64,000 nt of DNA from Stictocephala bisonia (taxonomy: Eukaryota; Arthropoda; Insecta; Hemiptera; Membracidae): the NCBI GenBank assembly GCA_035578905.1, contig JAQJVL010001197.1, forward strand, positions 1 to 64,000, written 5' to 3'. Below are positions 1 through 10,204 of this stretch, piece by piece (within the stretch, counting starts at the first letter, position 1; each line of letters starts with the position of its first letter). A model generated the notes under the pieces. The model was not told the DNA's origin. It saw only the letters and a list, made by a program, of their open reading frames with translations, and ran no database searches. The translations under genes were made by a program, and so were the position numbers.

Positions 1-1260
1 CACATTGAGAAAGGCCTTCTCCAAGTAAAGTGTGGCTGGACTTATAGAGGTATTCCAAAAAAGTATAGCTAAATAAACTAACGCAAAAATAATACTGTAG
101 CGATAGCAATTTATGTTTCGGAGATGGCTACCACCGTAGCTTGCTAAGGTTGGGGCAAGTTACAATAAACAGACCGTTCATCCACGAGCTCAGTGAGACC
201 TAGGCCTACTGGGGAAACTCACTATAATAAAAAACGCGCCGGAGAACATCTGCTACCCTTGGGGTCGGAGTGGAAACATGGATCAAGCACACTGCTAGGA
301 CAGTAGTTACAAGTTTTTGCACACCTAGTTGCGCATATTGCACAAAGTCAGCAATGCCCTGCGCTAGCGTCACCCGCTGACACTAGCGGTCCTCGTATGC
401 CCTGCCAGTCCGCCGTCTCGATCGACGTTGCCGCTAGGGGGGCGCGCGCGATCCAGTCAGCCACATAGAGTCATCTCATTTATATAGTGGCGTATGGGAA
501 TATTAAAATTTGTTATACAGATGATTATATATGAAAATAATCCACAGAGTAACAACACGCGCATTATGGCCGCGCACCGACCAGCCAGACGACGCGTTAG
601 CATCATAGGCTAAGAGCGTACACGAAGTCGCCGGAAGTAGCCCGAAGGGAAGACCGCCATCATGGATCCGTCGCGTCATCTTTTTACATACTTATCATAT
701 AGCGCGATTTTAAATGGTATAACAAGGGAAAGGACCTCCATCTTGCTGAGGGAATTTTGGAGGGAATTTTCCCGATCGGACTGTGAGTTATGGCGCCTGA
801 TGGAGAAAAGACGGTCATAATGGACAAAAAAAGTGAATTTTTATATAGTAATAACATCGAAAAAAGACGCCGATATTGGAACAAAATATTTCATTTATCT
901 TACATAGTATAATACCGGAAAAAGAGAGGTTTAATAGTGAGTCGTTAACTATAGAACTATATAAAGAAGGTTAACAGTGAATATTTTATATCAGTAAGAT
1001 GTGGCGGCAATTTGAGGAAATTTGGGCCGGGAAATGGAAATTTGAGTTCTAGGAAAAAGTGAGTGTTTAGGAAATTTGGCGCGGGAAATGAGGTTAGGAA
1101 AAGTGAGGTTATGACAAATTTGTCGGAAATGGGCGCCGCCATCTTGGCTCCCGGTTCCCGGGCCGCCATCATGGATCCGGTCACTTGACCGCTCTCCGAC
1201 CAATCAGAGCCAGAAAAGTGAGCCTTGCTCCCGTACTGATCTTATTCTACTTATAACCGA
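1..1260. other. Non-coding upstream intronic or flanking DNA with CpG-containing patches
   Basis: No exon is seen. Patches at about 380-450, 550-670 and 1130-1210 are richer in C, G and CpG than the surrounding AT-rich DNA. The 17-mer CCGCCATCATGGATCCG occurs twice, at 654-670 and 1163-1179. GCCGCCATCTTGG (1135-1147) matches a YY1/Pho-type site and ACCAATCA (1199-1206) contains a CCAAT box. Short frames here have no recognisable protein. It could be part of a transposon or an internal regulatory region; the sequence does not decide. Confidence 0.4.
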
Positions 1261-1263
1261 TTT

Positions 1264-1610
1264 TACCATTACGATTGCTATCTAAATAGTAAATTACATT
1301 TTATTTTCTCAATCTATAATCAAACCATTAACGATTGCTAACTAACTAAGGTACTAACACTTAACACATTTTAGTTTACACTCATAATCCATTCCATTCA
1401 CGATAGCTATCTATTAGTACAAATAACACATTTTAGTTCACACACTATCATCATTTCCATTACGATTGTGCTATCACAATAGTAAATACCATTTTAGTTA
1501 CACACTATAATCATTCCATTACGATTGCTATCTAATATTAAATAACATTTTAGTTTACACTATAATCATTCCATTCGATTGCTATCTAATAGTAAATAAC
1601 ATTTTTTCCT
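1264..1610. repeat. Degenerate tandem repeat, about 55-60 bp unit
   Basis: About six imperfect copies carry the landmarks CATTACGATTGCTATCTA, then AGTAAATAACATTTTAGTT, then ACACTATAATCATTC. Copies at the right end are most alike. Several copies have lost or gained a few bases, which suggests an old array. No coding potential is seen. Confidence 0.7.
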
Positions 1611-2819
1611 ATTAATACATAACCCCTTTCACAAAACACACTTCTCTGTTCTAATTGTTGTAGGTTTCACTTATTAAAAACCACATCCTCCTGAGAACGG
1701 TGGGGGGCCTGTTACCCGCCACGCGCTCTTCCACCCTCCCAAGTCCCCTCAATCACCCCAGGGGATACATTTGAGCACAGTATTTAAATGAGGGGAAGTG
1801 TCGCACGACGCCCCTCCGCCCTCACATTAACATATTCTATTTCATTAGCCCCGCTTCTTTGTCCACCTTCTAACCGTGTTAGACCTGCGACGTTTACGCC
1901 CAGCGAGTCTGCTGTAAGGTACACATTTGAATTCATCACGAAGGGACTTATTTTGTAAAACTCTTTTGACAAGTCACCTTACCTTGCTATTGTACTTTTT
2001 ACGAACCAAGTTCTGGAAGTCAGTTCTATAAAATGTTCACCTTGAATTTATATTTTAAAAACTATTCTTTTACATTATAACGATATTTAAACGTATTCAA
2101 TATACAGTATACTTAAATAATCCACATTTCCCAAGTTTGTGTCCATAACCACAAAAATTAATAATATTAATGATCGATTGCAGTGAACCACGTTTACCGT
2201 CTCCAGACCAGAGGGATTCAAAAATAAATCAAGGCATGAAAATACTTTTCTCGTAAACATGAACTTTATCAAAATTTGCATTTTACTCATGTTAAAACAT
2301 GCTTATAAGACAAGCATAAATCTTATCTAAGGCTAAAAAAAAAAAAAAAATGAATAAAAATAAATAAACAAACAAAATCATACTCGGATTTGTTATATGA
2401 TGTTTCCAAAGGTTAAATTACGTTATATTCTGATTGTTTAAAGCTTCACAAATTCAGTTTTTTATTATGACTACTTTTTACAATCTAATCCAAACATTGT
2501 TGGGTTTAAGGTGATTACAACTTCTTGACATGATTTCGTTCCTAACTCTTTACAGTACCGTATATCTTAAATGACAAAGATTTTACGTTGAAAACCAGAC
2601 ATAGAAACGGTCCAGAACTAAAATTAGAAACTAAAATTACAGTAAAGCATAACTGGCATATTTATTATAAGACATGTTATTTATTAACTATTTATTTTTT
2701 AAGCGTAAAATAATGAACACTTTTATATGCATGGTTTACAGCTTACAACTCAATTATAACGGTTTCTATAGTTGTAAGTATAGAACTATTAAAATGTTCG
2801 AATAATTCCATGATTCGAT
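1611..2819. other. AT-rich non-coding DNA
   Basis: Nothing recognisable beyond an A-run near 2334-2350. Short open frames here have no known domains and no supporting splice sites. Confidence 0.5.
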
Positions 2820-3410
2820 ACCAACGTACGTGCAAGAGTGGGTGGGTGGGCTAATACCAATGTACGTGTAAGGGTGGGTCATTACCACAGTACGTGTATG
2901 GGTGGGCGAGTGTGTCAATACTACAGCACGTGTATGGGTAGGTGGGTGGGTCAGTACCACATTACGTGAACGGGTAGGCGGATGGGTCAGTACCACATTA
3001 CGTGAATGGGTGGGCGGATGGGTCAGTACCAATGTACGTGTAAGGGTGGGTCATTACCACAGTACGTGTATGGGTGGGCGAGTGTGTCAATACTACAGCA
3101 CGTGTATGGGTAGGTGGGTGGGTCAGTACCACATTACGTGAACGGGTGGGCGGATGGGTCAGTACCACATTACGTGAACGGGTGGGCGGATGGGTCAGTA
3201 CCAATGTACGTGTAAGGGTGGGTCATTACCACAGTACGTGTATGGGTGGGCGAGTGGGTCAATACCACAGTACGTGTATGGGTAGGCGGGTGGATTAGTA
3301 CCATATTACGTGAACGGGTGGGTGGATGGGTCAGTACCAATGTACGTGTAAGGGTGAGTGGGTTAGTCAATATCACAGTACGTGTATGGGTCGACGAATT
3401 TTCATCCGGC
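2820..3410. repeat. GT-rich minisatellite, about 36-bp unit in a 172-bp higher-order repeat
   Basis: The units are variants of AGTACCACATTACGTG followed by a GGGTGGG-rich half, about 36 bp each. A longer period is visible: the landmark ACCAATGTACGTGTAAGGG recurs about every 172 bp (near 2857, 3029 and 3201), so blocks of several units were duplicated together. Almost every unit contains ACGTG. Both strands are open in several frames only because the unit lacks stop codons; the predicted peptides are low-complexity and I reject them as genes. Confidence 0.92.
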
Positions 3411-3454
3411 TTCTTGTGTTGTATGTTTAATCTCATACAACACTCTTATACGTT

Positions 3455-4246
3455 GAATACCACTTTACGTGTAAGGGTTGGTGGGTGAATACCACTGTAC
3501 GTGTAAGGGTTGGTGGATGAATACCAATGTACGTGTAAGGGTTGGTGGGTGAATACCAATGTACGTGTAAGGGTTGGTGGGTGAATACCAATGTACGTGT
3601 AAGGGTTGGTGGGTGAATACCACTGTACGTGTAAGGGTTGGTGGGTGAATACCAATGTACGTGTAAGGGTTGGTGGGTGAATACCACTGTACGTGTAAGG
3701 GTTGGTGGGTGAATACCAATGTACGTGTAAGGGTTGGTGGGTGAATACCACTGTACGTGTAAGGGTTGGTGGGTGAATACCAATGTACGTGTAAGGGTTG
3801 GTGGGTGAATACCAATGTACGTGTAAGGGTTGGTGGGTGAATACCAATGTACGTGTAAGGGTTGGTGGGTGAATACCACTGTACGTGTAAGGGTTGGTGG
3901 GTGAATACCAATGTACGTGTACGGGTAGGTGGGTGAATACCACTGTACGTGTAAGGGTTGGTGGGTGAATACCACTGTACGTGTAAGGGTTGGTGGGTGA
4001 ATACCAATGTACGTGTAAGGGTTGGTGGGTGAATACCACTGTACGTGTAAGGGTTGGTGGGTGAATACCAATGTACGTGTAAGGGTTGGTGGGTGAATAC
4101 CACTGTACGTGTAAGGGTTGGTGGGTGAATACCACTGTACGTGTAAGGGTTGGTGGGTGAATACCAATGTACGTGTAAGGGTTGGTGGGTGAATACCACT
4201 GTACGTGTAAGGGTTGGTGGGTGAATACCAATGTACGTGTAAGGGT
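3455..4246. repeat. Homogeneous 32-bp minisatellite, about 25 copies
   Basis: The unit begins GAATACCACTGTACGTGTAA and ends in a GGGTTGGTGGGT-type half, 32 bp in all. Copies alternate mainly by one C/A change (CACTG versus CAATG). It clearly shares ancestry with the adjacent 36-bp array (same TACGTGTAAGGGT core) but is far more uniform, so it expanded or was homogenised more recently. The minus strand is open in all three frames across the array. Confidence 0.95.
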
Positions 4247-5344
4247 GGCAAGATTGATTTCATTAAACCATGATGACGTATCATTTTGCTATGTGTGTTG
4301 ATAAAAGTCTCACTTCCAAGATGTTTTGAAAATAGTTCATCACATTTTGATCATTCATAATCTTGAACAGTTTTGGTCGAAACTTTTAGTCATATAAGTT
4401 TACTAATACATTATGACAATTCAGACATTCTAATTATATAATGTATATTCAATTACTACAGTATAAAAAATACTCAATGTCCATTTAAAAGATATTATTT
4501 TTATATTCTTCTAGTTTTGTAAGATTTATCAATTACCATTCTGATGTGTAAACTCTTATAATATTCAAATACACGGATCTTCCAAAGAAGGTCCAAACCA
4601 TCTTGTTGGCCTCCTTTTCAATTCTACTTTTCATAATCTAATCACCTGTTTCAAACAAGGAAATCACGTATGAACCAATTTGGAGTTTCTTATATAAATG
4701 TGGGAAGAGAAATGTTCCGTTTATTTACACTTACCAGTGAATATATTCCGAAAGTAATCAAAATTTAAAATACATCACATATGTAGAAAAGTCGATATCT
4801 GTATCGAAAGTTGTCAATCTTAAGTACAGTAGAAACTGTGACTTGAAAGAGATCGTACTAAAAGTTTGAATATGGGTAGTAAATAAATAGCTGAAATAAA
4901 CCTAGTACACGTTTCTTTAATTCATTATTCAGAGACATATTTCACTTCCATTGGTCGTGTTATTTAAGTGGTTTGAGTAGCGGAGGGGTGTTCGGATAAC
5001 TAAGTATTCACTACAATAATGCGCTTACATCTGTTCGCCAAACAAAGCGCAGGTTTCAAAAAGAGAAATAATAATTCGATAAACTGTGCCAGCCGGGGCA
5101 GATTGGGGTAGCATTTAAATGACCATCAGCGAGCTACCCCTCAATCAATTATTCTAAAAGAGCATTATACACTAGTTGATCCGAGGCTTACAGAGGGGGG
5201 GGGGGGCTGCGTGACTTGGACACTTCTGCACAGATTACATTAGTCGATCACATTTCCTAAAGTCACAAAGAACCTATTGAATAGTCTATTCATATACTTA
5301 ATATGTAAATCGACTTTGATTAAGATATTTGTCATGTCAAAACG
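4247..5344. other. AT-rich non-coding DNA
   Basis: No gene is seen. A G homopolymer lies near 5196-5207. A short CpG-containing patch near 5030-5150 has no recognisable function. Confidence 0.5.
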
Positions 5345-6055
5345 CTCAAAATAATAATACTAATGTTTATTTAATTTATTAATTTAAATAAAATGCTACA
5401 ATACGCGCTTGGCCCGATTACAACGTAGTTTAAAATTGTATATTACATATTATACAAGGGACATAACTAAATAATATGGAAAAGCACAAAGTTTATACCT
5501 TGAAAAAATTATCGTTATACGATGCAATAGGGAAACACTTAAATATAAACATTGCATGAAGAAAAATGTCAGTGGCGTGAAAGTAAAACATTCAAGACAC
5601 TACAAATAAATGATTAAAGTTAGCTCCAATATTATATGAAACTGTAATAACAATAAATAAATGAATCACAAAAATACATCATTTATATCAATACCGTGAT
5701 AATAATACTATACATAATAATAAAAATAAAGAGTAACAATTCAATAATGCTAACTGTATTTAGAAATCCAGAAATTTAAATAAATAATTACACATTAACT
5801 GACATTTGTAAAAAGGAGAACAAGTTAAAAAGAAAAGTAGAAAATTCAAAAAAGTGCTTGTGTCTTATATGGTTTTATAATATTGATATCCATCACAGAG
5901 CTAACTCCAGATGTTGCAGCTATTCTAAACCTGTTTCTCCAACTAATAACGCCTGAAAAGAACGCAGTGGGCAATTATTATGTGATCCATGGTTGAAATT
6001 TCAGACCCAAAAGCACATGCCTATCAGTAGAAACTGTGGAATCAGTAAACAAAAT
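5345..6055 (-). mobile_element. Degenerate 3' end of a LINE (jockey/R1-like), copy 1
   Basis: On the minus strand, 6055-5930 matches the decayed C-terminal end of a LINE ORF2 that is clearer near 31030-31146, where a C-x-C...H...C motif can be read. Below it, 5930-5345 is an AT-rich 3' untranslated region ending in an A-rich tail (read on plus as TTTATTTAATTTATT). The segment near 5388-5420 resembles the 3' UTR of the LINE copy at 24675-25020, and the whole unit resembles 6120-6990. The reading frame is broken. Confidence 0.6.
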
Positions 6056-6119
6056 AGATAATGTTATGTTTTTATAATTTATTTATTTTTATAAAATTTC
6101 GTTATGTCGAAATGCAATA

Positions 6120-6990
6120 TGATAATAATTAAAATGTTTATTTATTTAGTTTATTTTACTAACATTCTACAATAAAATGGGTATATTCCAATTAAAAGGC
6201 AGATTTAAACTATAGATCATAATATAGCTTATAATAGCCAAATGATATCAAATGAATGAAATTCCATGCTAAAAGAAATAAATAAACTATTCACGAAGAA
6301 AACAATACATAAAAAATTATCATTAGATTATTCAATAGTGAGAACATTTAGATAAAACACTCTAAGAAGAACAATGTCAGTGTTGTGGAAGCTGCAAATT
6401 CAACAAACTACAAATAATTTATTAAAAATACAAGCATCCGCATAAACATAAATACGATACGATAATAACAATGAATAAATTAATGACGTAAACCAAAAAT
6501 ACGGATTGAACTAAAAAAATATACACACATTAACTAGCATTTTATAAAAACGAGAAGAAGTTAAAAAGCAAAATATAAAAATTTAAAAAGTGCTTGTGTC
6601 TTGGTTTTATAATATTGATGTCCGTCATAGAGCTATGTTTACCTTTTGCAGCTTAACCTAGGTTTTGACCCACCCACTCACCCGTACAGGTACAGTGGTA
6701 TGGACCCACCTGTCCACACATGCACGTACAGTGGTACTGGTGCTACTGATCCAACCACCCAGCTATACACGAACAGTGGTATTGACCCACCCACCTACCC
6801 ATACACGTACAGTCATATTAACCCTTTCATACACGTACAGTAGTATTTACACCTGCTTCTCCGATTGAATGAAGACCAGCTAATAACCCTCGAAAAGAGC
6901 GCAATGAGTAATCATTAACTTATGTGATCCAGAGTTTGAACTTTGACTCCCCAATCATATGACTGATCATCAGAAACTGTAGAACTAATA
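6120..6990 (-). mobile_element. Degenerate LINE 3' end, copy 2, interrupted by a minisatellite
   Basis: This is a diverged relative of copy 1, about 720-900 bp downstream of it and in the same orientation. The ORF remnant is at 6990-6845 and the 3' UTR at about 6640-6120. Shared stretches include GTGCTTGTGTCTT, GGTTTTATAATATTGAT and the region containing ACATTAACT. The GT-rich minisatellite at 6655-6845 sits between the ORF remnant and the 3' UTR, at a point where copy 1 has only about 45 bp. Confidence 0.6.
6655..6845. repeat. GT-rich minisatellite, inverted relative to the 2.8-4.2 kb arrays
   Basis: About five units of 30-36 bp carry CGTACAGTGGTATTGACCC-type sequence, the reverse complement of the TACGTG/GGGTGGG family at 2820-4246. 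The copies are diverged. The short plus-strand frames across it are low-complexity Pro/Thr/Tyr peptides and are not genes. Confidence 0.8.
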
Positions 6991-8154
6991 AACAAACTGG
7001 ATACTTTTATATTTACACTAATATTAGATACTTAATGATGATAGATTTATGATAAGACCATTATATATAATATATTTTCCTGCACAATGAGAATAAGAAA
7101 ATTTTAGATTACAACTTTTTGGGTTTATAGATCCTTTTCTCAAGCCATAATATAAATTACTAATATTTTTTCTCAAATAATTTTTCGATATAGGTTTTAT
7201 ATAAAGTTTTTTTTTTCTTGATAATTAATATCTCTAAAAGTCCCATAGTTAAGAACATCCATACGTAAGATGTTTGTGATGAACGCAATCTTCCAGTGAG
7301 TCTTTCTCCCTCACTGGTAACCAATAAATTAATTTCCTTAGTCCGTGATTTGCCTTGTCATGATACAGCATACTAAAATTTCGCATAACTACATCACTCG
7401 TGTATGGGTTTGAAATGGTGGAACGGTCTGTCCGGAGATTAGAGACAAATGTGACGACACTAAAAATGACTACTGCAAAGTCCATTCTACACATTAGAAG
7501 AGCACCTGAACATTTATAATCTGTGAACTTGAAATTATAACTACGCAATTAATTGTAATTAAACGACATTTATAAGTACTATTCTAATTGAGGAATTACA
7601 GTTCTCAACAAATTTGTAAACAAATAAACACATTGAATGTTTGATTGAGTGCGCAATAGTTTTGGCATGTTTTATTGATTTATAAATCATACAATTATGC
7701 ATTCAATATGTTTATATTTAACCATATAGAGTTTTCACAGTGTGACTGAGTTGAGTACCTTGAGAGTAGGGTTGGTGGGCAGGAATCTAATGCTACAAAT
7801 ATCTCGATGAGTACATTGTCATGTTGTATGTACAATCTCAATGTAAATCCGTTTATCCCAAGTTTAAGTGTTAGAGAGTCCTAAATACGCCTGTAAAAAT
7901 AAGACATTCTTTGACTTGTAGTATAGGTAGGGCTGATGGTGGGATTCCTCTTTTGTATGAAATATAAGGAGAACTTTATTTATGCGATGAGTTGAATGGT
8001 CCGTAGATATGATTGTAGAAGAGTAGGGTAGGTGGAAAGATCCTGTTAAAATCGTCGTGTATTCGTTGTAGAAGAGTGAGTGTGTACAAAAGTAAGTATT
8101 CAGAACATATCTTATAAAGAGTAACATGAGTTATTTTATGCGTGTATTCTAAGG
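6991..8154. other. Non-coding DNA with scattered G-rich degenerate repeats
   Basis: No gene is recognised. Between about 7740 and 8090 there are several weak copies of a G-rich phrase (GGGTTGGTGGG, GGGCTGATGGTGGG, GGGTAGGTGG) that look like decayed members of the same minisatellite family. Confidence 0.4.
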
Positions 8155-8556
8155 TTCGTACACTTCGCTCGTACACTTCGTTCGTACACTTCGTTCGTAC
8201 ACTTCGTTCGTACACTTCGCTCGTACACTTCGTTCGTACACATCACTCGTACACTTCGTTCGTACACTTCGTTCGTACACTTCACTCGTACACTTCGTTC
8301 GTACACTTCGCTCGTACACTTCGCTCGTACACTTCGTTAGTACTCTTCGTTCGTACACTTCGTTCGTACACTTCGTTTTTACACTTCGTTCGTACACTTC
8401 GTTCGTACACTTCGCTCGTACACTTCGTTCGTACACTTCGCTCGTACACTTCGCTCGTACACTTCGTTCGTACACTTCGTTCGTACACTTCACTCGTACA
8501 CTTCGTTCGTACACTTCACTCGTACACTTCGTTCGTACACTTCGTTCGTACACTAT
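8155..8556. repeat. 13-bp minisatellite, about 31 copies
   Basis: The unit is CGTTCGTACACTT with common C/T and G/A variants (CGCTCGTACACTT, CACTCGTACACTT). Because 13 is not a multiple of 3 and the unit has no stop in any frame on either strand, long open frames appear on both strands (178 codons plus, 149 codons minus) as a 13-residue cyclic peptide. I see this as an arithmetic artefact, not a protein. Confidence 0.95.
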
Positions 8557-8865
8557 TCCTATTTCGTCTTGGAGCTCCACCATCTGAATCTTTTTCATCT
8601 TCTGCGATTACTATACAAAATAGGATCTTTTCTGTTAACTCACTACCACTTTTTTTCTGTTTATTCATTACTGCTTGATAAATATTCTATTGCTCTAACA
8701 ACTGTTCGACAATAATTTTTACGTCCACTGTGGTATTCCTTATCCACTTGTAATCCGATATCGCAGGCCATATCTTATCGCTTTCCAAGAACTTACACAC
8801 GGAGAGCGCGTTCGGCGATAGGTCAATCATTGGATCTACCAATTTGTGATCGACTTTAGTAGCTA

Positions 8866-8894
8866 CCTAACCTAACGTGACTTAACCTAACCGT
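8866..8894. repeat. Short interstitial (CCTAA)n-like tract
   Basis: The tract holds ACCTAACCTAACG and, a few bases on, TTAACCTAACCG. CCTAACCTAA is two units of the complement of the insect telomere repeat TTAGG. It is too short to be a telomere; it is either an internal relic or chance. Confidence 0.35.
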
Positions 8895-9614
8895 AATTGC
8901 GATAAACAAAGTAGTGGTAGTAAAGTTGTGGAAAAAGTAGTAGTAGTGAATTAATGGGAAAGGTCCAAAAAATCAGTTCGTACGATCAACTGTTTGTTGT
9001 TTTTATTACGTCACCGTGGCACAAATTACTATGCACGGCAGCAAAACTATAACAACAGATTAATGAGGAAAAGGCACATGGAGAACTGAATGTCATCCAG
9101 CCCCCCCCCCCCTAGATAAACACATACTTGATTATGAACTCTTGGTATTAAAAGTTCATAACAGTTAAAAAAATATAATTGCTATGCAATAATTTTCACT
9201 ATTGTAACTTTGATCATTTTCGGCCAACTTTCGACCTACTTAAGCTTTGTTTCGTATTTATATGAGTGATAATTTCCAGTTACCACCAGTTTCTTACCAT
9301 TGTTTAGTTTTATCTTGATTATTAATTACAATAGATCTAATCTAATAAGAATACTCGTGTCTATAATTTGGGTAGTTAGAAGTCAGATATCTATCTGCTA
9401 CTACAGCTGGTTTAAACTGCATCACATTAACATGTGTCTGTCCTTGTGCTCCATAATGGACCACAAAAAATCTGATAATTTGAGACACAACATTTAACAT
9501 TGGATGAGAAATCTAAGTGTTTGAATAAAATAAATGGTTTCATTCAACCAAAACATTAATAGTAACAGCGTTAATGGTCAAACAACACTACGTTTCAGAC
9601 AATACTCTTACTTA

Positions 9615-9692
9615 TTGTGTGTTTGAGTATGTGTGGAAGTGTGTTTGAGTATGTGTGGAAGTGTGTTTGAGTATGTGTAGAAGTGGGTTTTA
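9615..9692. repeat. 22-bp tandem repeat, about 3.5 copies
   Basis: The unit is GTGTGTTTGAGTATGTGTGG plus AA. There are three near-identical copies and a partial, diverging fourth. No coding potential is seen. Confidence 0.85.
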
Positions 9693-10047
9693 GCATGTGT
9701 ATCCCAACCACGAGTGATTACATTCTAAACACCAGACAATGAGGTGGCAGTGTGGTGGAACGGTGATGAGAAAACACCAGGATGGGTCGGCGAGCTGTCA
9801 TGTCACGGCCAGATGACTGGTCAGGTGGTTGAAAGAGAGGGGACACCCCTCCCTTCTGACCTGGGGTGGTCATCGATGTTCCACCCGTATTGTCTCTGGG
9901 TGAAAATATTGGTATAATTGCATTCAGTTGTCAACTATTTTTCTTGTTTGAAAACAATATTTTTGTTTTAATCTTACATTTTAACAATACTTTCATAGTT
10001 AGAATGTATTGTGTAGATACAAAAAGGATCAACAGAAACATCAAATG

Positions 10048-10204
10048 AACGTCACACAACAGAAACTTATTTCAATATACGTATAAAATATATAGTGACT
10101 CACAGTCTGTTCTGAGGATGATCAACGTGGTTTACCGAATATAACCATCACAATATCTGTACATTTTATGCGTATATTGTAATAAGTTTCTGTTGTGTGA
10201 CGTT
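10048..10204. mobile_element. Small MITE with about 40-bp terminal inverted repeats
   Basis: The left end starts AACGTCACACAACAGAAACT and the right end finishes with the inverse, AGTTTCTGTTGTGTGACGTT. The arms match for about 40 bp with a few differences, around a centre of about 75 bp. There is no ORF. The size and structure suggest a miniature inverted-repeat element; the superfamily cannot be told. Confidence 0.75.

Noticed and set aside
3433..4284. Long minus-strand frames of 244-283 codons as a repeat protein
   Set aside because: They exist in three overlapping phases only because the 32-bp unit lacks stops. No signal peptide, domain or splice context supports them.
8142..8678. 178-codon plus frame and 149-codon minus frame
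   Set aside because: Artefact of a 13-bp stop-free tandem repeat, open on both strands at once.
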